Shown here: positions 51,526-61,500 of the stretch, piece after piece
Layout of the letters: each line of letters opens with the position of its first letter
Position numbering within the stretch: the first letter of the stretch is position 1
Assembly (NCBI RefSeq): GCF_049856175.1
Contig: NZ_JBNDNA010000004.1
Coordinates: 1 to 64,000 of the forward strand
Length of the DNA stretch: 64,000 nt
Source of the DNA: JB111 sp049856175
GTDB taxonomy: Bacteria > Actinomycetota > Actinomycetes > Actinomycetales > Actinomycetaceae
Direction of reading: 5' to 3'
Position numbers and translations under genes: made by a program
The notes under the pieces: generated by a model
What the model was told of the DNA's origin: nothing
The model's database searches: none
The model's input: the letters and a program-made list of their open reading frames with translations, nothing else

Positions 51526-51918
51526 ATGACCGACCTCAACGCCGGGATCGTCCTGCTCACCGTGGTCGCGATCGCGTTCGGTGGCGCGTTCCTGCTGCGG
51601 GTCGTCGGCGGCCAGGTACCCGCCAACGAGCTGCAGCGCACCTACTTCCGGGCCGGCCACGCCCACGCCGGGGTCCTCGTCATCCTCGGGCTCGTCATCG
51701 GCCTCTACCTGCGCGGCGCCGACGTGCCGGCCTGGGCGGAGACGATGTCCGTCGGTGTGCTGCTCGGCGCGATCCTCATGCCGCTGGGCTTCTTCCTCTC
51801 CGTGGTCGGCCGCGACCCGCAGCGTCCGAACGCGATGCGGTGGTGCATCGCGGCCGGCGGGATCTCGGTGGTCGTCGGCGTGATCGGGGCCGGCGCCGGG
51901 CTCGTCGTCGTCGGCTGA
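51526..51918 (+). CDS. Four-helix membrane protein
   Basis: The 130-residue protein has four hydrophobic helices (residues about 5-27, 45-62, 72-92 and 104-128) and no export signal. The short conserved FRAGHAHAGVLVI segment contains two His in the second helix, which hints at metal or heme binding. The start is preceded by GAAAGG. It is the only gene between the TetR and MarR genes. Function unknown. Confidence 0.75.
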   Translation: MTDLNAGIVLLTVVAIAFGGAFLLRVVGGQVPANELQRTYFRAGHAHAGVLVILGLVIGLYLRGADVPAWAETMSVGVLLGAILMPLGFFLSVVGRDPQRPNAMRWCIAAGGISVVVGVIGAGAGLVVVG

Positions 51919-51941
51919 ACGCGCGGGGGACGCCGGCCGGC

Positions 51942-52424
51942 TCAGTCCCTCGCCGTCGGGGCCGGCCCGGCCGCGTCCGCGATGACGGCGAGCGCCTTCC
52001 CCAGCGCCACCGCCTGCTCGGCGTCGAGCCGGTCGAAGACGTACTCGCGCACCGCGGCGACGTGCCCGGGGGCAGCTGCCTCGACGACGCGCATCCCCTC
52101 GTCGGTCAGCGTCGCCAGCGTGAAGCGGCCGTCGGCCGGGTCCGGGCTGCGCACGAGCCAGCCCGCGCGCGCCATGCGGTCGGCGACCCGGGAGAGGTGG
52201 GACAGCGTGAGGTTGGCGGCCGCCGCTACCTCGCTCAGGCGCCGGGAGCCCCCCGGCGCCATCGAGACCTGCGACAGCACGTGGTACTCGCTCGCGCTCA
52301 GGCCGCCGTCCCTGCGCAGCTGAGCGTCCAGGCGCGCGGGCAGCCAGGTCATCGTCGACCACAGCGAGAGCCAGGTCGCCATCTCGTCGGCCGTGAGCCA
52401 TCGCGGATCCGAGGTGCTGTCCAT
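51942..52424 (-). CDS. MarR-family regulator
   Basis: The 160-residue protein has the MarR winged helix (GGLSASEYHVLSQVSMAPGGSRRLSEVAAAANLTLSHLSRVADRMARAGWLVRSPDPADGRFTLATLTDEG) with flanking dimer helices. ATG 52424 is chosen; a GTG 27 bases upstream is possible. Divergent from the aldo/keto reductase and flanked by clear inverted repeats. Confidence 0.9.
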   Translation of the reverse strand: MDSTSDPRWLTADEMATWLSLWSTMTWLPARLDAQLRRDGGLSASEYHVLSQVSMAPGGSRRLSEVAAAANLTLSHLSRVADRMARAGWLVRSPDPADGRFTLATLTDEGMRVVEAAAPGHVAAVREYVFDRLDAEQAVALGKALAVIADAAGPAPTARD

Positions 52425-52432
52425 CACCCGAG

Positions 52433-52487
52433 CGTAGCAATGAGTTGCCACGGAAAGTAATAGCCCCTACCGTGGTTTCCGTAGCAA
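52433..52487. promoter_or_regulatory. MarR operators between MarR and aldo/keto reductase genes
   Basis: TTGCCACGGAAA (52445-52456) and TTTCCGTAGCAA (52476-52487) are inverted with 11 of 12 bases matching. The arm CGTAGCAA also occurs at 52433-52440 next to TTGCCAC, making a second inverted pair. The cluster is ideally placed to repress both genes. Confidence 0.75.
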
Positions 52488-52594
52488 GCATTCCGGCCGG
52501 GCGACCACCACCGGCTCGGCCGGGTCCCATCAGACCCGGCCCGGTCCGGTCAGACCTGCCGGATCACCCGCACACGACCACCGAAGGAGCCCCC

Positions 52595-53542
52595 ATGACC
52601 CTCATCCCGCGCACGGACCTCGACGTGTTCCCGCTCAACCTCGGCACCAACACCTTCGGGTGGACCTCGGACCGCGAGACCTCGTTCGCAGTGCTCGACG
52701 CGTTCGTCGCCGCCGGCGGCAACTTCATCGACACCGCCGACCTGTACTCCGTGTGGGCCGACGGCACAGGCGGCGTGTCCGAGCAGATCATCGGCGAGTG
52801 GCTGGCGGCGCGCGGCAACCGCGCCGACGTCGTCATCGCTACCAAGGTCGGCGGCCTGCCTACCCGTCCCGGGCTCTCGCAGGAGAACGTCACCGCCGCG
52901 CTGGAGGACTCCCTGCGCCGCCTGCAGACCGACCACGTCGACCTCTACTACTTCCACTACGACGACGAGAACGTCTCGATCGCCGACCAGGTCCGCACCG
53001 CGCACGCCCTCGTGGAGTCCGGCAAGGTCCGCCACATCGCCCTGTCGAACCACTCCCCCGAGCGTATGCGCGAGTGGTTCGAGACCGCGTCCCGCGAGGG
53101 GCTGACCGTCCCCGTGGCGATCCAGCCGCAGTACAGCCTCCTGCACCGCGCCGACGTCGAGCAGGGCTACGGCGCGATCGCCGCCGAGTTCGACGCCGCA
53201 CTGCTGCCCTACTTCTCCCTGGCCTCGGGCCTGCTCACGGGCAAGTACCGCACGGCCGAGGACCTCGAGGGCGCGGCACGGAAGGACTTCGCGTCCGGGT
53301 ATCTGGGCGACGCGACATTCGGCGTGGTCGACGCGCTCGTCGAGATCGCCGAGGCACACAGGACTGCACCCGCGACGGTCGCTCTGGCCTGGCTGCTCGC
53401 CAAGGGCGTCACCGCGCCGATCGCCTCGGCCAGCCGGGTCGAGCAGCTGCCCGCCCTCATGGCGGCGCCGTCTCTCGCCCTGACCGAGGACGAGATCGCC
53501 CGCCTCGACGCCGCGTCGGAGTCGTACGCGCAGGCGGCCTGA
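52595..53542 (+). CDS. Aldo/keto reductase
   Basis: The 315-residue protein reduces aldehydes or ketones with NADPH. It has the family tetrad: Asp in NFIDTADLYS, Tyr in the same motif, Lys in VIATKVGG and His in YYFHYDDE. Later signatures HIALSNHSPERM and IASASRVEQLPALM bind the cofactor. GAAGGAG precedes the ATG. It sits under the MarR operators and ends at a strong terminator. Confidence 0.93.
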   Translation: MTLIPRTDLDVFPLNLGTNTFGWTSDRETSFAVLDAFVAAGGNFIDTADLYSVWADGTGGVSEQIIGEWLAARGNRADVVIATKVGGLPTRPGLSQENVTAALEDSLRRLQTDHVDLYYFHYDDENVSIADQVRTAHALVESGKVRHIALSNHSPERMREWFETASREGLTVPVAIQPQYSLLHRADVEQGYGAIAAEFDAALLPYFSLASGLLTGKYRTAEDLEGAARKDFASGYLGDATFGVVDALVEIAEAHRTAPATVALAWLLAKGVTAPIASASRVEQLPALMAAPSLALTEDEIARLDAASESYAQAA

Positions 53543-53595
53543 CCCACCGGCCCCCCGGCCCGGCGACGGGCCGGGAACCGCGGCACTGCCCTGAG

Positions 53596-53628
53596 CGGCC
53601 CCGGACGACCCTCGGTCGTCCGGGGCCG
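53596..53628 (+). terminator. Terminator hairpin after the aldo/keto reductase
   Basis: CGGCCCCGGACGACC pairs perfectly over 15 bp with 53614-53628 around loop CTC. Confidence 0.8.
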
Positions 53629-53695
53629 TGCTCGTCCACGGTCCGCCGCGCGCCGCCGATCCTTGAGCTGCGGCGGGCGCGGCCCACCGCGCACC

Positions 53696-54673
53696 ATGGG
53701 CGACATGGACCGAGCAGGTGGCCGTGACTCGCAGACGATCGCCGACGGCTATCGACTCTTCGCGAGACGTGAGGCGCGCGGCGTCTCGCCCGTGTACGAG
53801 GCGTGGTCGGAGGCCGTCGCCGGCGACGACGAGATCCTCGACCTGCTCGCGGATCTGCCTCGTGCCGAGCGCCAGCCGAATCTCGTCCTCGCGGCAGCAC
53901 GCTTCCACGGCGCCGCCGCCACGGTCGAATCGTTCCGCCGGACGGTGATCGAACGGTGGGACGACGTACGGGAGACCGTCCTCGTTCGCGCGACCCAGAC
54001 GAACGAGGCCGGGCGCTGTGCCGTCCTGCTGCCGTTCCTCGCGCAGCTACCGGGTCCGCTCGCGCTGCTGGAGGTCGGCGCGTCCGCCGGACTGTGCCTG
54101 CTGCCCGACCGATACTCGTATCGATACGGCGACGACACGCTCGACCCGGCCGACGGTCCGTCGCCCGTCACCATCGAGTGCGACCTCGGCGGCATCACGC
54201 CCCCGACGACGGTGCCCCACGTGGTCTGGCGCGCGGGAATCGATCTCTCGCCGGTCGACGTCGAGGACGACGACGCGCGCACCTGGCTCGAGACGCTCGT
54301 CTGGCCGGGTCAGGACGAGCGCCGCCACAGGCTCGTGTCGGCGCTCGAGGTCGCACGCCGTGACCCACCGCCTGTGGCGAGCGGCGACCTGCTCGACGTG
54401 CTCCCCGACCTCGCGGCAGGAGCTCCCACGGAGGCGACCCTCGTCGTCTTCCACACCGCCGTTCTCGCGTACCTGTCGGCCGAGGATCGAGCCCGGTTCG
54501 TCGACCTGGTCAGTGATCTGCCGGGCCGCTGGATCAGCAACGAGGGCAACGGCGTGGTGCACCGGGTCGAGGTCGAGCCCGAGGCGGCCGGCCGTTTCGT
54601 CCTGGCGGTCGACGGGGTTCCTCGGGCACTGACGGACCCGCACGGGCGATCGGCCGCAGCGCTCACCGGATGA
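53696..54673 (+). CDS. DUF2332 family protein
   Basis: The 325-residue protein has the DUF2332 pattern: NLVLAAARFHG, ATQTNEAGRCAVLLPFLAQLPGPLALLEVGASAGLCLLPDRYSYRYG, and DVLPDLAAGAPTEATLVVFHTAVLAYLS. The GASAGL loop resembles a methyltransferase SAM-binding turn, but no activity is known. ATG 53696 or 53705 could be the start. Confidence 0.85.
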   Translation: MGDMDRAGGRDSQTIADGYRLFARREARGVSPVYEAWSEAVAGDDEILDLLADLPRAERQPNLVLAAARFHGAAATVESFRRTVIERWDDVRETVLVRATQTNEAGRCAVLLPFLAQLPGPLALLEVGASAGLCLLPDRYSYRYGDDTLDPADGPSPVTIECDLGGITPPTTVPHVVWRAGIDLSPVDVEDDDARTWLETLVWPGQDERRHRLVSALEVARRDPPPVASGDLLDVLPDLAAGAPTEATLVVFHTAVLAYLSAEDRARFVDLVSDLPGRWISNEGNGVVHRVEVEPEAAGRFVLAVDGVPRALTDPHGRSAAALTG

Positions 54674-54719
54674 GCGCGGGTCGCACGCCTTCGGCGACGA
54701 CCGCCGGGCAACGTCTACC

Positions 54720-55391
54720 GTGTCAGCCGTGGCCTCGGACCGAAAACGACGACGAGCATTCCGCAAGATCAAGGCCGGTGACGGCAGCGAGCTCCAGCGC
54801 TTTCGCTGGTGGCAGACCTTCTTCCGGTCGCTCCTCCACGTGCGCCTCGGCGACGCGGCGGGCGAGTGGCCCATCTGGTCCGTCGACCTCCGCCACGGCG
54901 GCGACTCGAACGGTGAGGTCTGGGCCGTGCTCTACCGCGACGGGCAGCAGCACGCGCGGTCGAAGCTCCCGGCGATGTTCCCCGTGCCCGGCGGCACGAT
55001 CGAGGTGGTGACGAGCGGGTTCGGGCTCCGGCGGTGCCACTTCGTCGCCCACGACGGCACGGAGCGCCAGCTCTCCCCCGACCCACGGTCGGCCGAGGGG
55101 CGGCGCGCCCGGCTCGAGCGCCGCCACCCGGGGGCGAGCCGCGCCCTCGGCGCCGTCTCGTGGATCATCCTCGCCGTGGCACTGGTGCTCGGTGTGCCGC
55201 AGCTCGTTCAGGAGATCACGCAGATTCCACCCGTCGCCGAGCGCCTGGGCACCTTCACATCGCCGATCCAGCTGCCCGTCTGGTTCAACGTCTCGCTGCT
55301 GGTCGCCACGCTCCTGGCCAGCACCGAGCGGGCGCTCAGGCTGCGCTACCACTGGCTGCTCGACGGCGGGATCTTCGACGGCGACGTCTGA
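54720..55391 (+). CDS. Hypothetical two-helix membrane protein
   Basis: The 223-residue protein has a basic N-terminal part, a soluble beta-type domain (WPIWSVDLRHGGDSNGEVWAVLYRDG … MFPVPGGTIEVVTSGFGLRRCHFV) and two membrane helices (ALGAVSWIILAVALVLGVPQLV and PVWFNVSLLVATLLAS). I do not recognise a family. It starts with GTG 46 bases after the DUF2332 gene, so the two may be co-transcribed. Confidence 0.75.
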   Translation: MSAVASDRKRRRAFRKIKAGDGSELQRFRWWQTFFRSLLHVRLGDAAGEWPIWSVDLRHGGDSNGEVWAVLYRDGQQHARSKLPAMFPVPGGTIEVVTSGFGLRRCHFVAHDGTERQLSPDPRSAEGRRARLERRHPGASRALGAVSWIILAVALVLGVPQLVQEITQIPPVAERLGTFTSPIQLPVWFNVSLLVATLLASTERALRLRYHWLLDGGIFDGDV

Positions 55392-55466
55392 GATCGGCAT
55401 CCCTGTCTCGGTACGGCGGCGACGCCGCGCGGAAGCACTGCCGCCCACCGCGGGCCAGGCGCCCGA

Positions 55467-56516
55467 TCAGAGCTCGTCGATCACCAGCTTCCCGACGTGC
55501 CGCCGCTCGGCCAGCTCGGCGTGCGCGCGAGCGATGTCCGCGAGCGGGTAGGTCGCCGCGACGACGGGGCGCACGCGACCCGTGCGGGCGATCTCGACGA
55601 GCGCGGCGAAGTGCGCCGGCGTGTGCATGCTCGACCCGACGATCGTGCGGTTGTGCAGGTACAGGCGCCGCACGTCGACCTCGATGCGGTGACCGCCGAG
55701 CGCACCCGCGACGACCCACCGGCCGCCCTCCCGCAGAACCCCGACCCCGTCCGCCACGCCGGTCCCGGCGACGACGTCGAGCACGACGTCGACGCCGCCC
55801 GGGGCCGCGCCCGCCACAGCCGCCCACAGGTCTCCCCCACGGTCGACGACGGCGCGGGCGCCCGCCGACCGCACGGCGTCGAGCTTGCCCGCACTGCTCA
55901 CCGCGACGACGTCCGCGCCGCGCTCGGCGGCCAGCTGAACGAGCGCCAGGCCGACGCCACCGGACGCACCAGTGACGACGACGGTCTCCCCGCGCGTCAC
56001 GCCGCCGCGCTCGATCATGCCGAGCGCCGTGCCGTAGGCGGTCGGCAGGGTCGCCAGCTCGGCGTCCGTCAGCGGGGAGTCGTCGACCGGGTGGGCACGC
56101 ACGGCGTCGACCGCGACGAAGCCTGCGAACCCGCCGTCGCGCTCGCTGCCGAGCAGGCCGACCGGGTGCGCGTCGTCGGAGTCTGCGTCGTAGAGCGCGG
56201 GGTCGACGAGCACGCGGCGGCCGACGACGTCGGGGGCCACGCCCTCCCCGACCGCCGCCACGGTCCCGGTGACGTCCGCGCCCTGGATCCGCGGGAACGT
56301 CATGGGGCCGCGCCAGCCCGCCCGGGCGTCGGGGTCGCCCGGCAACCCGTAGGCGCCCTCGCGGGTCCACAGGTCGGTGTTGTTGAGCGCGGCCGCCCGC
56401 ACGCGCACGAGCACCTCGCCGGGGCCCGGGCGTGGCACGGGCACCCGGGACAGCTCGACGGCGTCGGGACCCCCGTGGCGGCGCAGCACCGCCGCCGTCA
56501 TCGTCTCCTCGGACAT
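55467..56516 (-). CDS. Zinc-independent quinone oxidoreductase-type MDR dehydrogenase
   Basis: The 349-residue protein has the GroES-like N domain (GPGEVLVRVRAAALNNTDLWTREG … IQGADVTGTVAAVGEGVAPDVVGRRVLV) and an NADPH-binding motif VVVTGASGGVGLALVQLAAERGADVVAVSS. It lacks the Cys/His/Glu ligands of zinc alcohol dehydrogenases. It probably reduces quinones or enones. Divergent from the TetR gene, with an operator between them. Confidence 0.9.
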   Translation of the reverse strand: MSEETMTAAVLRRHGGPDAVELSRVPVPRPGPGEVLVRVRAAALNNTDLWTREGAYGLPGDPDARAGWRGPMTFPRIQGADVTGTVAAVGEGVAPDVVGRRVLVDPALYDADSDDAHPVGLLGSERDGGFAGFVAVDAVRAHPVDDSPLTDAELATLPTAYGTALGMIERGGVTRGETVVVTGASGGVGLALVQLAAERGADVVAVSSAGKLDAVRSAGARAVVDRGGDLWAAVAGAAPGGVDVVLDVVAGTGVADGVGVLREGGRWVVAGALGGHRIEVDVRRLYLHNRTIVGSSMHTPAHFAALVEIARTGRVRPVVAATYPLADIARAHAELAERRHVGKLVIDEL

Positions 56517-56538
56517 GTGACCTCCAGATGCCTCAATC

Positions 56539-56586
56539 TCACCGATCGGTGAACTAGTCTCGACGCTATGGTTCACACATCGGTGA
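56539..56586. promoter_or_regulatory. TetR operators between quinone oxidoreductase and tetR genes
   Basis: TCACCGATCGGTGA (56539-56552) is a perfect 14-bp palindrome; TCACACATCGGTGA (56573-56586) is a second, 12-of-14 copy overlapping the first codons of the TetR gene. The -10 box TAGTCT (56555-56560) with seven bases to the ATG lies between the two. Confidence 0.8.
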
Positions 56587-57179
56587 GGTCAAGCCCGCCC
56601 GACCCGGACGCGCTGACCCCTGCCGCGCGGCGCATCCTCGACGCCGCGTCGCAGCTCTTCTACGACCGCGGGATCACGGCGGTCGGCGTCGACCTCGTCG
56701 CCGAGCGGTCCGGCGTCACCAAGCGCACGCTCTACGACCGGTTCGGCTCGAAGGACGCCCTCGTCGCCACCTACCTGCTCGCGCGCGACCGCCGGTGGCG
56801 CAGCGCGGTGGAGCGAGCGGTCGACGCCGCCGGCTCCGCGCGGGACCGGGTCACCGCCCCGTTCGACGCGCTGCTCGAGTGGTCGCCGGGCAGCTCGCGG
56901 GGGTGCGCGTTCGTCAACGCGCTCGCCGAGCTCCCCGACCCGAGCCACCCCGCCCACGCGGTGGCCGCCGACCAGAAGCGGTGGCTGCTCGACCTGCTCG
57001 AACGGCTCGCCCGGGAGGCGGGGCTCGCCGACTCCCGTGGGCTCGCGCTCACCCTGACCACGCTCCACGAGGGTGCGCTCACCCTGCGAGGCGCACTGCC
57101 GGCGGTCGGCGCGCCTGCCGCCGCCGCGCGCGCCGCACGAGCGCTGGTGGACGAGGCGGCATCCGTCACCGGACCGTGA
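56568..57179 (+). CDS. TetR-family regulator
   Basis: The 203-residue protein has the N-terminal helix-turn-helix (ARRILDAASQLFYDRGITAVGVDLVAERSGVTKRTLYDRFGSKDALVATYLLARDRRW) and a ligand domain with GCAFVNALAEL. It is divergent from the quinone oxidoreductase and has its operators on both sides of its promoter, so it likely represses itself and the oxidoreductase, relieved by an electrophile or quinone. The ligand is inference. Confidence 0.92.
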   Translation: MVHTSVRSSPPDPDALTPAARRILDAASQLFYDRGITAVGVDLVAERSGVTKRTLYDRFGSKDALVATYLLARDRRWRSAVERAVDAAGSARDRVTAPFDALLEWSPGSSRGCAFVNALAELPDPSHPAHAVAADQKRWLLDLLERLAREAGLADSRGLALTLTTLHEGALTLRGALPAVGAPAAAARAARALVDEAASVTGP

Positions 57180-57219
57180 CCGGCGGCGCGCCAGCACCAC
57201 CGGTCCGGCGGGCAGCGCC

Positions 57220-57225
57220 TACCGT
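57220..57225 (+). promoter_or_regulatory. -10 box of the phosphotransferase gene (leaderless)
   Basis: TACCGT six bases before GTG 57232, without a ribosome site. Confidence 0.4.
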
Positions 57226-57231
57226 GGGCGC

Positions 57232-58542
57232 GTGACTCGCTCGCCCATCGCGCTGGCTGCGCTCGCGACCCTGGCCGTGCCGGGGCTCGACGTCGTGGCC
57301 ACCCGACCCCCGGTCCGCACCACCACCGACTTCCAGACCGTGGGGGTGCTCGACTCACGCGGTCACCACTGGGTGGTGCGGGCGCCGCGCACGGCGGCCG
57401 CGGGCGCGTCCCTCGAGGGGGAGGTCGCCCTGCTCGAGCGGCTGGCCGAGCGGGTCGACGCACGCGACCTGCCGTTCGACGTCGAGCGGCCCGCCGGGTT
57501 CGCCACCCTCCAGGGCGGCGGCCGGGCGATGGTCGCCCGCGAGCTCCCCGGCCGCGCGATCGACCCGCGCGACATCGACGAGAGCCCCGAGCTGGCGGAC
57601 CACCTCGGGCGTGCGCTCGCCGCGCTGCACTCCCTGGACACCGACCTCGTGGGCAGCGCCGGCCTGCCCGTGTACGACATGGCGACCTACCGGGCCCGCC
57701 GACTCACCGAGGTCGACGAGGCGTCCCGCACGGGCAACCTGCCCGCCGAGCTCGTGCACCGGTGGGAGGCGGCCCTGGAGGCGGACGACCTGTGGCCCGC
57801 CGCCTCGACGGTCGTCCACGGGGACCTCGACGCCGAGCTCGTGCGCGCGTCCGGGGACCGCGTGGTGGCGCTGTCCCAGTTCGGGGACGCGCACGTCGGC
57901 GACCCGGCGGAGGACTTCGCCTGGCTCGTCACCGGGGTCGACCCGGAGACCTTCGAGCAGGTGCACGGCTCCTACGCCCGCCACGCCTCGGCCCCCGACG
58001 ACCCGTTCCTCCTCGACCGTGCGCAGCTCGCCTCCGAGCTGCTGCTCACGCGGTGGTTGATGTTCGGGCTGCGCACCCGGGACGACGCAGTCGTGGGCGA
58101 CGCGCGTCAGATGCTCGCCGAGCTGGCGTCCGACGTCGCGGACGCACCGCCAATCGGGGCCGAGGTGCGCGAGATCCTCGCCGAGACGGCGGCCGCGGCC
58201 GCGCCGGTGACCGTCGTCGGCGCCGCAGCGGTCCCGGACGCCACGGACCGGACCCTCGACGGCGACCGGGCGAGCGAGGAGCCGGCTGACACCGCCGGTG
58301 CTGCCCTGCCCGCCGACGAGCGGTCCGTCGAGCGCTCCGAGGGTTCGACGCCCTCCGAGGCGGACGAGCCCGCCGCCGGTCCCGACGGCGCGGCGGCCGA
58401 GCTCGACACCGAGGCGTGGCCGGCGTTCGACGTCCACCCCGGCGAGTCCCCGGACGCGCCCGGCGTCCCGGAGCCGACCGCGGCGACGGCGGACCTCACC
58501 GAGGAGTACGAGCAGTGGCGCCGCGAGGGCCGCGAGCCGTAG
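57232..58542 (+). CDS. Aminoglycoside/macrolide phosphotransferase-like protein
   Basis: The 436-residue protein has a kinase-like core: an N-lobe (DFQTVGVLDSRGHHWVVRAP), the Brenner motif VVHGDLDAELV and the metal-loop Asp in HVGDPAEDFAWLV. The C-terminal 110 residues are an acidic Pro/Ala/Glu-rich disordered tail. The catalytic Asp is present, so it may be active, but the position next to adnB in Micrococcales suggests a housekeeping role rather than resistance. It converges on adnB. Confidence 0.8.
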   Translation: MTRSPIALAALATLAVPGLDVVATRPPVRTTTDFQTVGVLDSRGHHWVVRAPRTAAAGASLEGEVALLERLAERVDARDLPFDVERPAGFATLQGGGRAMVARELPGRAIDPRDIDESPELADHLGRALAALHSLDTDLVGSAGLPVYDMATYRARRLTEVDEASRTGNLPAELVHRWEAALEADDLWPAASTVVHGDLDAELVRASGDRVVALSQFGDAHVGDPAEDFAWLVTGVDPETFEQVHGSYARHASAPDDPFLLDRAQLASELLLTRWLMFGLRTRDDAVVGDARQMLAELASDVADAPPIGAEVREILAETAAAAAPVTVVGAAAVPDATDRTLDGDRASEEPADTAGAALPADERSVERSEGSTPSEADEPAAGPDGAAAELDTEAWPAFDVHPGESPDAPGVPEPTAATADLTEEYEQWRREGREP

Positions 58543-58560
58543 GGCTACGCGTCGCGCGCG

Positions 58561-61500
58561 TCAGCTCCCGGGCCGGACCCCCCGCTCGATCGCGGACCTG
58601 ATCCGCGCCTCGACCGCGGCCTCGTCGTCGGTCCGGGCGGGGATGGTCTCGGCGTGCAGCACGTAGTACAGGTGCGCGCGCACCTGGTCGATCGGTACGC
58701 CCTTCGCCCGCGACCACGCCAGCCGGTTGACGTCGAGCTGCAGGAGCTTCGCCGCCCGCTCGTCGGGCCCCGGCACCCGACCGGTCTTCCAGTCGACGAT
58801 CTCCACGGTCCCGTCGACGTTCGCGTACACGGCGTCGATGCGGCAGCGCAGGACGAGCGGACCGACCGACACCTCGACGGCCTCCTCGACGGCGGTCGGT
58901 CGCCGGCTGCCCCACTCCGAGGACTCGAAGGCGTCCTGGAGTCGGCGGAGCTCGCGCTCGTCGACCGGGCCCCGGCCCGAGGCGGTGCCGGCACTCCCGC
59001 CGGCCCCGGTGGGTGCTCCCCCCTCGTCCGCGTCACCGTTGTCGGGGTCGAGCCCCAGGGCGCCACGCTCGGCGTCGTCGAGGTGGCCGGCCAGCCCGGT
59101 GAGGACCTCGGCCTCGAAGCGCCGCTCGACCCACTCGTGGAACCGCGTGCCGAGGTCGGCCTCGCGCCGCGGCGCCCGTGGCACGGGGCGCAGGATCTGC
59201 CGGGCGAACCATTCGGGGTCGCCCGCGAGCGAGACAAGACCGGTGGCGGCGAGGTGGTCGCCGAGCGGGACCTCGCCGCGGCGGGCGAGAAGCTCGTCGC
59301 GCTCGGCGAGCAGCAGCGCGGCGGCCCGGTCCCACCCCGAGGCACCCTCCCCGGCCTCGATATCCAGCGGCCCTGCCGACGCCGCGTCGACCGCGCGGGC
59401 GGCGGCGCGCACCCGACGGACCGCCTCCCCCTCGCGTCCGGGCGGCGGTGGCCAGGTGGCGACCCGCGCGCGCCCGATCTGCGTGTTCTCCTCCGGCGCA
59501 TCGTCCGGGCGGTCGAGCAGGTGGCCCGTCAGCGGCTCGACCACACCGGCGTCGACGGCCTCGTCGAGGAACGGGGACCGGTACCGCTGCGTCTTCGTCT
59601 CCTTGGTGAAGCTCGCCCAGGTGAGGAGGAGCTCGCTCCGCGCGCGGGTGACGGCGACGTAGGCGAGCCGTCGTTCCTCGGTGAGCGCGTGCAGGCCGGC
59701 GGCGCGCCTGAAGTCCTCGAGGGCGTCGTCCATGCCGTGCTGGTCGGTCGCGTCGGCGAGCTCGAGCTTTGGGAGCCGGTCCGCGTCGCCGCGCACGCTC
59801 GCCGGGACGGAGCCGCGGTCGGTGAGCCAGGCGGAGTCCTTGGGGACGAACTCGGCGGGGTTCGCGAGGCTCGCGGGTACGGACACCTTCGGGAACGAAC
59901 CGAGCGACAGCCCGGGGACGGCGACCACGTCCCACTCGAGCCCCTTCGACCGGTGCATCGTCATCAGCTGGACGACGCCGCGCAACGGGTCGTCGACCTC
60001 CGACTCGCCGGCCTGCGCGTCGGCCAGGCCGCCCTCCTGCTCCTCCGCGCGGTCGAGGTAGGCGAGGAAACCGGCGACCGTCGCGCCCTCGATGCCGTTC
60101 GCGTAGGTACCGGCGAGCCGCACGAGCTCGTCGAGGCCGGCGCGGGCGGTCGCCGGAGCCTCGCTCGACGCGGCGACGACCTCGAGGTCGAGGCCGAGCG
60201 CCTCGATCGCCACCCCGACGGCGTCGTGGACCGGTAGGCGCACGACCGAACGAATGCGGCCCAGCGCACGCGCCAGCCGCGAGAGCCGGTCGCGGGCGAC
60301 GTCGGTGAGGGCGTGACCGGCCGAGGCCCACCCGTCGCGCGGGAGGTGGTCGATCGCCTCGGCGAGGGACTGCTCCTGCCGTGGGTCGATGGCCGTCTCC
60401 TCACGGTCGAGACCGGCCTCGCCCGCACTCTCGCCAGGCGCGTCGTCGGCGAGTTCCGCCGTGCCCGCCTCGGCGCCGTCGCGGAGCCCGAGCCGCGCCA
60501 GGTGCCCGGCCCACGCCCAGAGCGTGCGCAGGTCGGCCAGCCCCAGCCCGAGACCGGTGACGAGACGGACGAGCCGGTCGCCCCGCGTGGGGTCGACCGC
60601 GACGGCGAGCGCCGCGCGCACGTCGAGGATCTCCGGCCGGGTGACGAGCCCGCCGACCCCGACCACCTGACACGGCACGCCCTCGGCGCGCAGGGCGTCC
60701 TCGACGAGTGCGAGCTGGGCGTTGGTGCGGGTGAGCACTGCCGCCGTCGGGCCGGAGCCCGGTCTGCTCGCCTCGGCGGCGACGTGGGGCTCGTACCAGC
60801 GCTGCCGGAGCGCGAGAGCGAGCCCCGCCGCCTCCTCGCCGTCGGTGGCGAACCAGGCGCCCAGCACCGTCCCGTCCCCCGCGCCGGGCCGAGCGTCCAG
60901 GGTGGGCAGCCCGAGGCCGGAGCCCGAACGGAGCGGGCCGGCGATCGCGTTCGCGACGTCGAGGATCGCGTGGTCGTTGCGCCAGGACACCGACAGGTTC
61001 CGCACCGCCGCGGGCTCCGCGCCGCCGAACCGGGTCGGGAACTCCTCGAGGGCGGCGGCAGAGGCGCCTCGCCAGCCGTAGATCGACTGGTGCGGGTCGC
61101 CGACCGCCGTGACGGGCCACCCGCCGCCGAACGCAGCGGCCAGCAGGTCGGTCTGGGCCACGGAGGTGTCCTGATACTCGTCGAGCAGGACGAGCCGGTA
61201 CCTCGCGCGGAGCTCGTCGCGCACCTCGGGGATCTCGGTGACGATCCGACGGGCGGCGTCGGCGATGTCGGCGAACGTGGCCACGCCGTTCGCGCGGCGC
61301 TCCTCGCGCAACGTCTGAACCATCTCGAGGAGCTCGACGCGGGCGAGGTGACTGGTGGCCACCGACCGCACCTCCGCGCTCGGTCCCTTCTTCCGCCCCG
61401 AGACCGGTGCCTCGAGCAGGGTCGACGCCGTCGCCGCCAGCTCGGTGCGCAGCGCCTCGGGCGTGACGTCGGAGGCGACGAGCGACATGGTCTGACCGTC

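Noticed and set aside
57232..58542. Antibiotic-resistance phosphotransferase
   Set aside because: Kinase motifs are present, but the gene stands next to core adnB and carries a long acidic tail; there is no resistance context.
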